Of a stretch of 37,168 nucleotides of DNA, positions 18,421 to 27,306 are shown piece after piece. Location of the stretch: the NCBI GenBank assembly GCA_023146045.1, contig JAGLCW010000142.1, positions 1 through 37,168 of the forward strand, written 5' to 3'. The DNA comes from Caldisericia bacterium (GTDB lineage: Bacteria; Caldisericota; Caldisericia; UBA6126). The notes under the pieces are model-generated. The model saw only the letters and a list, made by a program, of their open reading frames with translations. It was not told where the DNA came from and did not search any database. Numbering within the stretch: position 1 is the first letter of the stretch; each line of letters opens with the position of its first letter. A program made the translations under genes and the position numbers.

Positions 18421-19854
18421 TTAATCTACAGGTAGTAGATATTTCATAAAAAATCCATCCCATGACCCATAAGAATCATTAGTTATGAGATGCTCAATCG
18501 GGTTTACTGAAATTGAGGAAGACATAGTTCTACCAGAAATATATAAATTTCTTTCTTTAGAATTCCAATAAATATCATCTACAGAATCTCTATCATTCCC
18601 ACCAACAAAGCTTGAGTAGTCAAGTTTACAATTTTCTATATTTAATTTTAATATGAACCCGTCAGACCAGCCACCTTGAAAATCCTTATTTATAGCATTT
18701 TCAGTTGTTGGAAATCCAGCATTTGAAAAAGTTCTTCCAACAATTATTGGTTTATCGTCAATACATATTATCTGTTCGGGGAACTCAGTTTTTTCACCAC
18801 CGAAAAAACTAGAATATTCAAAAGTTTTTTTGTTACAATCAAATACAACTATAAACCCGTCTGTAAGCCCTTTTAATGACAATTGAAATGCATTTGGAGT
18901 TATAGGAAAATTACTCGAATAAGTTCTCCCTGTTAGATACAATCTTCCATTTTTTGAATATGCCATAGCTTTCGCAAAATCGTTTCGGCTGCCACCAAAA
19001 TATGAAGAGTACTCAGGAAGACCATCTTTGTTGAGTACGACAATAAACAAATCCCACTTACCACCGTTAAAAGATTTATTATAAGCATTCTCAGTAACTG
19101 GTAAATCGTAGGAAGATGTTCTCCCATAAAAAATAGCTCTATCGCCAACAATGCATAAATCTCCAGAAAATTCTTCTTTAGAACCACCGATGTATGTTGA
19201 ATAATCTAGCCTGTTTTCATTCATATTGTATTGAAAACAAAAAGCATCAGTAATTCCATATAATCTTTTTTGAAAAGCATTTTCAGTAACTGGTAGATCG
19301 TTAGACCAAGTTGTCCCTGCTATATTGATTATTCCTTTTTCCGTTGGACTTATTGAAGTACACATGTCCATGAGAGCTCCACCAAATAAAGAACTATAAA
19401 GTATTTCACCTTCTAGGTTTAATATCAAAAAAAACCCGTCATCTAGACCGCTCAATGTAGAAAACAAAGAATCCTTTGTAGTTGGAAAATCTGGAGATCT
19501 TGTACTTCCACAAATGAATATTTTCCCATTTAAAATTGTAGAATCAATAAGATATTCATTGCCTGATCCACCTATATTTTTTTGGAAAATCTCTTTAGAA
19601 AAATCCTTGGAATACTTCGCAATATAAATTTCACTATTAGGTTTATTTTCTAAGGGACTCTCTACAACAATTGTGCATATAGAATAATTATTGCCCTGTG
19701 AATCAGTAAAAATTTTCACTGACGAATCCTTTTCAAGATGATATATCATATTAACATTTGAAAAAGGTAAAACCACAAATCCTTGTAATGATAAAATGAC
19801 AGACATAAGAACAAACACTAAGAAACTCGATAATAGTTTTTTAAAAACAAGCAT
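18421..19854 (-). CDS. Exported SBBP-like beta-propeller protein (477 aa)
   Basis: Signal-like N-terminus. About six ~55-aa repeats carrying [LF]P[VIT]T[EPK][ND]A....[GL]..D.F[IV]......L.YSS[YF][FIV]GG (e.g. FPTTENAINKDFQGGWSDGFILKLNIENCKLDYSSFVGG). Confidence 0.8.
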   Translation of the reverse strand: MLVFKKLLSSFLVFVLMSVILSLQGFVVLPFSNVNMIYHLEKDSSVKIFTDSQGNNYSICTIVVESPLENKPNSEIYIAKYSKDFSKEIFQKNIGGSGNEYLIDSTILNGKIFICGSTRSPDFPTTKDSLFSTLSGLDDGFFLILNLEGEILYSSLFGGALMDMCTSISPTEKGIINIAGTTWSNDLPVTENAFQKRLYGITDAFCFQYNMNENRLDYSTYIGGSKEEFSGDLCIVGDRAIFYGRTSSYDLPVTENAYNKSFNGGKWDLFIVVLNKDGLPEYSSYFGGSRNDFAKAMAYSKNGRLYLTGRTYSSNFPITPNAFQLSLKGLTDGFIVVFDCNKKTFEYSSFFGGEKTEFPEQIICIDDKPIIVGRTFSNAGFPTTENAINKDFQGGWSDGFILKLNIENCKLDYSSFVGGNDRDSVDDIYWNSKERNLYISGRTMSSSISVNPIEHLITNDSYGSWDGFFMKYLLPVD

Positions 19855-19935
19855 TTTGTCCTCCTTGCCATATCATTATTATACTTCTTGAGGATATTTG
19901 TTACAAGTTTTACTGTAATTCTTCAAGATTTCAAG

Positions 19936-19941
19936 TAAAAT
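19936..19941 (+). promoter_or_regulatory. Putative -10 box of dgt (TAAAAT), 6 nt before the start codon
   Basis: TAAAAT-TTATGC-ATG, with no Shine-Dalgarno-like sequence before the ATG. Confidence 0.4.
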
Positions 19942-19947
19942 TTATGC

Positions 19948-21171
19948 ATGGAAAAACAATTCAGCATTGTTGCAATGAATGAAGAAAATCAGTATTGGAG
20001 TAATTCTATATCTAGAATACACCCTTTATATGTGCAGAAAAATGACATAAGGTCTCCATTTTATAGAGATTATACAAGAATTATTCATTGCAGAGGATAT
20101 AGAAGACTAAAAAATAAAACACAGGTGTTTTATGCCACAGACAACGACCATATATGCACGAGAATTGAACATGTTCAACATGTTGAAGCAATAAGTAATA
20201 TAATATGTAAGCATATCGGACTAAATACAGAACTTGCAAGGGCAATCTCTCTTGGGCACGATATTGGCCACTCACCATTTGGGCACGCAGGAGAAGAAAT
20301 TCTAAAAGATTTGTCTTCGAAGAATTGTAACCATTTTACTTTTTGGCATGAGAAAAATGGCCTCAGATTTGTTGATTTTTTTGAAACACTTTCTGACCCA
20401 AAGGGGCAAAAAACTACTCTAGATCTCACATATGCTGTTCGAGATGGAATAATATGCCATTGTGGTGAAGTAAATGATAAATGTCTTGTACCAAGGAAAG
20501 AATTCATTGAGTTACAAAATATAGAAACACCAGGAAAAACAATTCCTTATACCTGGGAAGGTTGTGTTGTAAGAATATCTGACAAAATCTCCTACATTGG
20601 TAGAGATATTGAAGATGCAATTGCTTTAGGAATATTAAGCTCTTCTCAGATCAATTCACTGCAAGAAATTTACGAAGAAGCAACGATTAAAGCAAAATCT
20701 AGAAATAGAATAAGCAACACTGTCTTAATTCACGAACTTATTATGGACTTATGCTCTAATAGTTCGCCAGAAAAAGGGTTGGGGTTTTCACGTCCTTACT
20801 TTCAACTATTAAAGAATCTAAGGTCTTTCAGTAAAACAACAATATATGAGCATCCTCGCTTAAAAGTTTTTAAAAATTATGCTAGATTAATGATTACATC
20901 CATTTTTGAATATCTATTAAGTAGTAAAGAAGAGATTGTTTCAAATCTTCCACAGTGGAAAAAATCATCTTCCTCCCCTATTCTAGCAGAATACTTTAGT
21001 GGGTGGCTAACTCAATACTCAGATATTTCATACTCTAGTATGGACTTGAATTCCGTGTCCAAATGTATCTACAAATTAGATACCGACTATTCAGTAGCAA
21101 TTATTGAGTTCATATCAGGCATGACAGATCATTTTATTATGAAAGTGTTTGAAGAAATGACTCGTTTTTAA
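19948..21171 (+). CDS. dgt: Deoxyguanosinetriphosphate triphosphohydrolase-like HD-domain dNTPase
   Basis: YTRIIHCRGYRRLKNKTQVFYATDNDHICTRIEHVQHVEAISNIICKHIGLNTELARAISLGHDIGHSPFGHAGEEIL (H..HD motif), VVRISDKISYIGRDIEDAI. Confidence 0.93.
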   Translation: MEKQFSIVAMNEENQYWSNSISRIHPLYVQKNDIRSPFYRDYTRIIHCRGYRRLKNKTQVFYATDNDHICTRIEHVQHVEAISNIICKHIGLNTELARAISLGHDIGHSPFGHAGEEILKDLSSKNCNHFTFWHEKNGLRFVDFFETLSDPKGQKTTLDLTYAVRDGIICHCGEVNDKCLVPRKEFIELQNIETPGKTIPYTWEGCVVRISDKISYIGRDIEDAIALGILSSSQINSLQEIYEEATIKAKSRNRISNTVLIHELIMDLCSNSSPEKGLGFSRPYFQLLKNLRSFSKTTIYEHPRLKVFKNYARLMITSIFEYLLSSKEEIVSNLPQWKKSSSSPILAEYFSGWLTQYSDISYSSMDLNSVSKCIYKLDTDYSVAIIEFISGMTDHFIMKVFEEMTRF

Positions 21172-21181
21172 GGAGTTTCTA

Positions 21182-21994
21182 ATGAAAAAGCTTTGCATTT
21201 TAATTGTTCTTTTAGTAGCATCAACTTCTTTAATGTCATGTTCTTTTTCTGAAATGTTTTTCCAGAAGAAAATAGAGCAAGACCCTCCACAAAAGATAGA
21301 AGAAACCTCAAGTATAAAGGATGTTTCTTTTTCTTTTAAAGTAGACTCTCCAATAATCTACATAAACGATGTACCAGTTGAACTAGAGGTGCCAGTACAA
21401 GAAATTGATGGTAGAACAATGCTTCCGCTGTCATTTTTTAAAGATTTTTGCAATATGAAAAACGTAGCATATGATCCAAAGAATGAGATTATTACATTTT
21501 CCATGCCGATCGACCAATCTCTTATCCCAACAGAAAATATTGGTTTCTCTGAAATTCTTCCTGGCGTTAAGAATGAATGGTATACAACAGAATACAATGA
21601 TCCGTTTATTGGAAATGTTAGCATTTCCATTGTGGTTATGGATTCTTTTTCTGGCTTAAAAGCCAATGAGCTTGTAGCACTTGATGATCCACTAAATCAA
21701 ATACCTGGAGAAACTCAACAATATACAATAGCTAAAGTAAAAGTAAAACTAATTTCTCTAGAATCAACAGACAACTACCCCATAGACACCTCCGCTATAT
21801 CATTTTTACTACCAGACGATAACGAACTGCACAAGGAAAACATTATTAAAGATTTAAACTCCACTATGGAAACTGTTATGAGAGAAGGCCAAGTTATTGA
21901 ATTCGATGTTGCAGTTCTCGCAGAAAATGATTTAGCTCCAATACTAGTGTTTTTAAATAATTCCCAATCTCCAATATATATAAGTTTGAAGTAA
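21182..21994 (+). CDS. Lipoprotein with stalk (copper amine oxidase N-terminal-like) domain
   Basis: Lipobox VASTSLMSC. Domain-like segment IIYINDVPVELEVPVQEIDGRTMLPLSFFKDFCNMKNVAYDPKNEIITFSMP. SD AAGGAG upstream. Confidence 0.75.
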   Translation: MKKLCILIVLLVASTSLMSCSFSEMFFQKKIEQDPPQKIEETSSIKDVSFSFKVDSPIIYINDVPVELEVPVQEIDGRTMLPLSFFKDFCNMKNVAYDPKNEIITFSMPIDQSLIPTENIGFSEILPGVKNEWYTTEYNDPFIGNVSISIVVMDSFSGLKANELVALDDPLNQIPGETQQYTIAKVKVKLISLESTDNYPIDTSAISFLLPDDNELHKENIIKDLNSTMETVMREGQVIEFDVAVLAENDLAPILVFLNNSQSPIYISLK

Positions 21995-21996
21995 AA

Positions 21997-22650
21997 ATGA
22001 GACATACTTACCTAAACGGAATAAAAGAATCTTTACCATCTGTAACAACTGTAATATCTCAATTAGATAAACCATACTTAGTTGGATGGGCAAATGCTCT
22101 AGGATTAAAAGGCTATCATTTTGAAACTGTAAGGAATAATGCAGCAGAAACTGGTACTCTAGCTCATAAAATGGTTGAAAACTATATAAATAACAAAGAA
22201 GAAGATTTTTCCTATCATCCATTGTACGTTCCTGCAAAAAGATCATTTGATGCATTTCAAGAATGGCTTTGTGAAAAAGACATAGAGTTTTTAGGCACAG
22301 AAGTTTCTCTCGTAGATGGACTCCTTGGATTTGGCGGAACCATTGATATAGTTGCTAAAGTAGACAACAAACTTTGTGTGATTGACATAAAAACATCAAA
22401 CCGTTTTTCTGTTGACTACCATTATCAAGTTGCTGCATATTCATTCCTTCTTGAACATGGTAAACTTAATGATGATGGGAATGAGAGAGTTTTTCCTTTG
22501 TATTCTCCAGATTATTCATTGTTGTTAAGGCTTGACAAAAAGAATAGTAATTTCGAAGAAAAATGGTTTTCAAAAGAAGAAATGGAAACACCAAAAGAAA
22601 TATTTCTTTCTCTGTTAAAACTTTATCAATTACGAATAGATTATAAGTAG
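21997..22650 (+). CDS. PD-(D/E)XK superfamily nuclease (RecB/Cas4-like fold), standalone
   Basis: GTLAHKMVENYI, GFGGTIDIVAKVDNKLCVIDIKTSN (D...DIK), YHYQVAAYSFLLEH (motif QxxxY-like). Confidence 0.75.
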   Translation: MRHTYLNGIKESLPSVTTVISQLDKPYLVGWANALGLKGYHFETVRNNAAETGTLAHKMVENYINNKEEDFSYHPLYVPAKRSFDAFQEWLCEKDIEFLGTEVSLVDGLLGFGGTIDIVAKVDNKLCVIDIKTSNRFSVDYHYQVAAYSFLLEHGKLNDDGNERVFPLYSPDYSLLLRLDKKNSNFEEKWFSKEEMETPKEIFLSLLKLYQLRIDYK

Positions 22651-22651
22651 C

Positions 22652-23539
22652 CTATCTTAGAGAAAACTCAACCTTCTTTTTGAAAACAATGAGTTGGTCT
22701 TCAAATTTTTCTTTTACTTTTAAGTCATTCACAACTAGTGTTTTAAAGAAGAGACTAGTTATGGAAGCAATATCTTGAAATCCTACAGAAAAACTAGATG
22801 ATACAGACTTTAACCTATTTTTGTAGTGCTCTTTAGATTCGTTATCATCAGAAAGCATAACAACATACTCGTAGGCTTTCTCGTAATTCCCAGACCTAAG
22901 ACTATTATCGATCCTTTTTTCTATTGCTTCTTCTCTGCAATCGTCCATCTCTTTGCTTTTAGGATTATACTGGACTGCAACGCTGTAATAAGTAATTGCA
23001 GAACTTAAATTTCCTTCATTTTCCTGTTGAATGGCTTTTTGAAAATATTCTTCTGCTTTTTTGGGATTTTCTTCGACGCAGTAAACTGAAGACTTAGTCA
23101 AAAAAAACGGTTTAGCAATAAATTTAAATCCAGCCATAAGAATACCTACAAAAAGAAAAACAATTAGTATGCCATAGAAAACATTGGTTTTTTTCTTTAT
23201 AGGTATCTTCTTCTTTTTAGGTTCAATTGTAGATCTATACTTTGCATCAATCATTCCCAGATAGCTTAGTATCCACAATCTCGCTTGTTTTGCTACTTCT
23301 TTTGGTAAAATAACTTCAAATCCTGCTTCATAATTATACACTAATTGAACAATTGCCATGGAATCATCTGTAGAGTCACGACAAACGGTAATATCTTGCA
23401 ATATTCTCACTGGGACCTTAAATTTTTGATCTTTATTGTCGTTGGCATATATTAACAATCCCTCATTAATAATAAAATATCCGTATTGTCCATCACCAAG
23501 CTGAAAAACCCTTGGTCTCTCACTGGCCATATCAATCAT
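22652..23539 (-). CDS. Single-TM protein with C-terminal TPR-like repeats
   Basis: TM segment VFYGILIVFLFVGILMAGFKFIA. TPR-like AEEYFQKAIQQENEGNLSSAITYYSVAVQYNPKSKEM. Confidence 0.65.
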   Translation of the reverse strand: MIDMASERPRVFQLGDGQYGYFIINEGLLIYANDNKDQKFKVPVRILQDITVCRDSTDDSMAIVQLVYNYEAGFEVILPKEVAKQARLWILSYLGMIDAKYRSTIEPKKKKIPIKKKTNVFYGILIVFLFVGILMAGFKFIAKPFFLTKSSVYCVEENPKKAEEYFQKAIQQENEGNLSSAITYYSVAVQYNPKSKEMDDCREEAIEKRIDNSLRSGNYEKAYEYVVMLSDDNESKEHYKNRLKSVSSSFSVGFQDIASITSLFFKTLVVNDLKVKEKFEDQLIVFKKKVEFSLR

Positions 23540-24090
23540 GGTTCTACCCAGGTTAACGTAACAAATTCATGGTTTGGAGACCATTCTACTTTTGTTTTTA
23601 AAAGCTTGGAAATAAAAATCACGGTTACATATGCTCTCTCATTAATAATTACTGGAGTAATCTCATGTTTCTCTTCATCAATCCATATGTTTTTCTCATT
23701 CATTTCTGCTTTTGGATTGCCAATTTGAAGTACTGCAGAAGTGTTTGTTGATCCTTTTGTGATTAATATTTTTTTCCATTCAGCATTCCATTTAATTTTT
23801 ACTCCCATATTTTTTACTACACCACTAATAGGAATAAATACTCTGTCCCATTTATCAATAAATATTGGAGTTGCTTTTTTTTCAACATCTATAAGCATTG
23901 TTACTCCATCTACAGTCATGTATGGATTTTTCAACTGAAGGTAAACGTAGTGTTCTTCTTTAGTTTGAAATGGACTAGCAAACACTAAACTTGGGATAAA
24001 AATAATGCAACAGAGTAATAAAGAAACATAAAACTTAGTAAATCTTTGCAAACTATTTCTTTTTTTATGCGGGATCTCTTGGGTCTCCAT
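23536..24090 (-). CDS. Exported stalk-domain (copper amine oxidase N-terminal-like) protein
   Basis: Signal-like FYVSLLLCCIIFIPSLVFA. Pattern VDGVTMLIDVEKKATPIFIDKWDRVFIPISGVVKNMGVKIKWNAEWKKILITKG. ATGA overlap with the next gene. Confidence 0.75.
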   Translation of the reverse strand: METQEIPHKKRNSLQRFTKFYVSLLLCCIIFIPSLVFASPFQTKEEHYVYLQLKNPYMTVDGVTMLIDVEKKATPIFIDKWDRVFIPISGVVKNMGVKIKWNAEWKKILITKGSTNTSAVLQIGNPKAEMNEKNIWIDEEKHEITPVIINERAYVTVIFISKLLKTKVEWSPNHEFVTLTWVEP

Positions 24091-24991
24091 CTGTCATTTC
24101 CTTACTGATCTTTTTACCTGTTGCAGTTATCGCTAAACCTCCTCTTGAAGTTTCTTTCAAACTAGCAGGAAGATCGTCTCCAATTTGTTTCATAGCACCT
24201 ACAACTTCATCAAATGGAATTGGGCATTTAATACCAGCCAATGCCATTTGAGCACAAGCTACTGCATTTATACTACCAGTAACATTCCTGTTTACACAAG
24301 GAAATTCAACTAATCCAGCAACAGGATCACAAACTAACCCCAAAAGATTAGAAAGAGCCATTGCTGCAGCATTTTCAATTTTATCAAGAGAGAGTTCGAA
24401 CAAGCTAACAATGGTGGCTGCAGTTATAGCGCTTGCAGAACCTATTTCTGCCTGACACCCGTGCTGAGCACCAGAAAGAGATGCATTAATCCGAATCAAC
24501 TCGCCAATACCTCCACCAACAAATAGGGCATTAACCTGGCATTCTTCTGAAATATTAAATTTTTCTGATATTGTTAAAAAGGCTCCTGGTAAAACTCCAG
24601 AAGCTCCAGCAGTTGGTGTTGCAACAATCCTACCCATACAAGCATTAAGTTCTCCGACTGCAAGGCTGTTTACAATGACGTTGTCAAAATCTTTACCAAG
24701 AAGATCTGGATGCTCTTTCTCTGTATATTGCTTAACTCTTTTGCTACCACCATCTATCAATCCGCTTGGTGTTCTATTTTTATGTTCTTTACCTTTTAAA
24801 ACTGATTCTTTCATTACTTGAAGTGCTTTGTCCATTCTTTTAACAACATCTTCTTTTTCCATTATTCTGTTTTTGGCCTCATACTCAATAAAAAAATCTA
24901 CCAGATCTTTGAATGGATATGTATGTAAATAGTGTCTAATATCTCTTGTACTACGTATTCTTATGCGTGAAGGAATAATGTTAGTACTCAT
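24065..24991 (-). CDS. sdaAA: L-serine dehydratase, iron-sulfur-dependent, alpha subunit
   Basis: GRIVATPTAGASGVLPGAFLTI, SGAQHGCQAEIGSASAITAA, LVCDPVAGLVEFPCVNRN. Confidence 0.95.
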   Translation of the reverse strand: MSTNIIPSRIRIRSTRDIRHYLHTYPFKDLVDFFIEYEAKNRIMEKEDVVKRMDKALQVMKESVLKGKEHKNRTPSGLIDGGSKRVKQYTEKEHPDLLGKDFDNVIVNSLAVGELNACMGRIVATPTAGASGVLPGAFLTISEKFNISEECQVNALFVGGGIGELIRINASLSGAQHGCQAEIGSASAITAATIVSLFELSLDKIENAAAMALSNLLGLVCDPVAGLVEFPCVNRNVTGSINAVACAQMALAGIKCPIPFDEVVGAMKQIGDDLPASLKETSRGGLAITATGKKISKEMTDGDPRDPA

Positions 24992-25652
24992 TATTAAGCT
25001 TCCTTATTGATATCACCTGATGCATATCTGGATTATTTTTTAAATCTTCCACAGCCGTGGATGGGCACAGTTCATCTAACTTCAATATAGCCATGGCACT
25101 CATTTGTAAAGCATTCCTTGCGCTTTGCATATAGGCAACATTTATCTTATATTTCCCTAGGATGTCTCCTATAAACCCTATCATTCCAGGAACATCTCCA
25201 TAATTCAAAAGTAACACAGCGTGATCTCCGCCAAATTCAACCCTGTCTTCTTGTACTTGAGTAATTTGAGCTTTTCCTGCTCCAATAGAAATCCCTCTTA
25301 CAAGAAAAGAGTCTTCAGTTCCTCTGTTAAAAACAAATCTAACTTCATTAGGGTGATGATCAGGCTTATAGCTTTTTCTAAAGTAATATTTTAAATTTTT
25401 CTGCTTTGCTATTTCAAACGCATATGGAATTCTTTCATCATCCATCTTCATTCCAAGAAGCCCAGCAACAATAGCCCTGTCTGTTCCATGCCCCCTACCA
25501 GTACTTGCAAATGAATTGTAAAGCTTTATCTCAACAGAATCAAAGTGTTTTCCATAAACCAAAGAAGCCATGTATCCAATTTTACTTGCTCCAGCAGTAT
25601 GCGAACTAGATGGTCCTATCATTATGGGACCAATAACATCAAAAATCGCCAT
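24981..25652 (-). CDS. sdaAB: L-serine dehydratase, iron-sulfur-dependent, beta subunit
   Basis: FDVIGPIMIGPSSSHTAGASKIG, FASTGRGHGTDRAIVAGLLGM, ACT-like C-terminus (VPGMIGFIGDILGKYKINVAYMQ). Confidence 0.95.
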   Translation of the reverse strand: MAIFDVIGPIMIGPSSSHTAGASKIGYMASLVYGKHFDSVEIKLYNSFASTGRGHGTDRAIVAGLLGMKMDDERIPYAFEIAKQKNLKYYFRKSYKPDHHPNEVRFVFNRGTEDSFLVRGISIGAGKAQITQVQEDRVEFGGDHAVLLLNYGDVPGMIGFIGDILGKYKINVAYMQSARNALQMSAMAILKLDELCPSTAVEDLKNNPDMHQVISIRKLNNEY

Positions 25653-26184
25653 TGACTATTTTTTCTCTTTCTACAGTAAGTTTTTTAATTTCATTGTTAA
25701 TGTATTTAAGTTCTTTTAAAAATTCTTCGTTATTTGGAGTTTGTTCTAGTTTCTTCTCTATTTCAGACTTCACTTCATTTAAATTTCTAATAGCGTCATC
25801 AATGTCTCCAATTTTTAAGAGTTTATAATGGCTAGGAAACTCGTTGCTAACTTCTCCAGATGAAGCAGGCAAATCAATAACAATTTCCTTTTCTGGTGTT
25901 ACGTGTCTACCACTTTCTTTAGCTTTTTTTTGTTGGTTCTCTTTTGGAATAGGGTTGTAGTTTTTCTTTTCGATTAAAATATTCTCTTCGTTTTCGTCTG
26001 TATTCAATGGAATATTGACATCAGTTTCATTTTTTCCTTGAGTTTGACTTAGTGAATTGTCAATTCTTGGTTTTTCTTGTCTACTCGAGTCGGTAAAGTT
26101 CCATAAAATTACACCTACAATCAAAAAAGCAATCGCGACCCAAAAATATTTGTTTTTAATAATACTCTGTTTTGAATTCTTCAT
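25639..26184 (-). CDS. Membrane-anchored protein of unknown function, low-complexity linker and C-terminal coiled coil
   Basis: N-terminal TM (YFWVAIAFLIVGVILWNF). C-terminal heptad-like region (IDDAIRNLNEVKSEIEKKLEQ). Stop overlaps the sdaAB start by 14 nt. Confidence 0.65.
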   Translation of the reverse strand: MKNSKQSIIKNKYFWVAIAFLIVGVILWNFTDSSRQEKPRIDNSLSQTQGKNETDVNIPLNTDENEENILIEKKNYNPIPKENQQKKAKESGRHVTPEKEIVIDLPASSGEVSNEFPSHYKLLKIGDIDDAIRNLNEVKSEIEKKLEQTPNNEEFLKELKYINNEIKKLTVEREKIVNGDF

Positions 26185-26190
26185 GCTTTA

Positions 26191-26196
26191 ATTATA
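26191..26196 (-). promoter_or_regulatory. Consensus -10 box TATAAT 6 nt before the ATG at 26184
   Basis: Minus strand TATAAT-TAAAGC-ATGAAGAAT, with no Shine-Dalgarno. Confidence 0.5.
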
Positions 26197-26235
26197 GTAA
26201 ATGTAGAGTAATAATAAACGCTTACGGAGGAAGTA

Positions 26236-27306
26236 ATGAATTTTTTTAACATTCCTTTTTTTGACAATACTGTTCTTGGGAATACACTGGCGAATTATTT
26301 ATGGTTTTTTGTTGTTTTAATTTTTGGGTTTTTTGTATCGAAATTACTTATTCAAAAAATTATATTAAAGCGTATTTCAAATCATGTGAAAAAAACCAGC
26401 ATTAAATGGGACGATACAGCATTTGAAATAATTAACAAAGCATTGCAGCCAATGTTGAATCTGTTGGTGTTGTATATCTCACTGCAATTTATAAATTTTC
26501 CTACTTCTTTTGAAATATGGATAAATAGGATATTCTTCGCAACCACAGTTATTTTTATAACAAAATCTATCTGTTCAATTGTTGAAGTAAGCATTACAAA
26601 ATCTTTAATATCAAAGTATTCAGAACAAAAATCATCCGAAAATTTTAATGGTCTTATACAAATTGTGGAAGCATTCATATGGACACTGTCTTTTCTTGTA
26701 GTTTTAAATTATTTTGGAGTTAACGTAAGTGCCCTTATTGCATCTATTGGAATTGTAGGCTTGGCCGTAGCAATGGCTGCAAAAGGAATAGTGGAAGACA
26801 TCATATGCTATTTCACAATTATTATAGATAAACCATTTGAAGTAGGAGATTATATGTCTGTTTGTGAAGAAAATGGGACATTGATTTCAATTGGACTAGC
26901 TAGTTCTAGAATGAAAAGTTTAAGTGGAGAGGAAATTGTCATATCAAACTCAAAACTTATCAATAATATTGTACAAAACTATAAAAAAATGGTTGAGAGA
27001 AGAGTCTCTTTCCAGGTAGGCATAATTTACGAAACGCCTGTAAGTGTAGTGGAAAAGATTCCACAGCTAGTTAAAGATACTTTTACAAACAAGAAAAACA
27101 CAAGATTTGGCAGATGTCATTTTAACAGCTTTGGAGATTTTAGTCTAAATTTTTCAATAGTTTACTTCATACAGTCTGGAGATTATGATGAATACATGGA
27201 TATCCAGCAATCTATCAATATTGATATAATGAAGGCTTTTGAAGATAATGGTATAGGTTTTGCATATCCAACGCAATTAGTTTACACACAGAAAACGCAA
27301 AATTAG
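26236..27306 (+). CDS. MscS-family small-conductance mechanosensitive channel
   Basis: TM3-like VSALIASIGIVGLAVAMAAKGIVEDIICYFTIIIDKPFEVGDYM, then beta domain (MKSLSGEEIVISNSKLI). Confidence 0.93.
   Translation: MNFFNIPFFDNTVLGNTLANYLWFFVVLIFGFFVSKLLIQKIILKRISNHVKKTSIKWDDTAFEIINKALQPMLNLLVLYISLQFINFPTSFEIWINRIFFATTVIFITKSICSIVEVSITKSLISKYSEQKSSENFNGLIQIVEAFIWTLSFLVVLNYFGVNVSALIASIGIVGLAVAMAAKGIVEDIICYFTIIIDKPFEVGDYMSVCEENGTLISIGLASSRMKSLSGEEIVISNSKLINNIVQNYKKMVERRVSFQVGIIYETPVSVVEKIPQLVKDTFTNKKNTRFGRCHFNSFGDFSLNFSIVYFIQSGDYDEYMDIQQSINIDIMKAFEDNGIGFAYPTQLVYTQKTQN

Noticed and set aside
21953-22255. Minus-strand 100-aa ORF
   Set aside because: Antisense to the PD-(D/E)XK nuclease gene; Leu-rich shadow with no SD.
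21997-22650. Possible Cas4 / CRISPR adaptation gene
   Set aside because: No CRISPR repeats or other cas genes in the window, and no Cys cluster as expected for the Cas4 Fe-S site.
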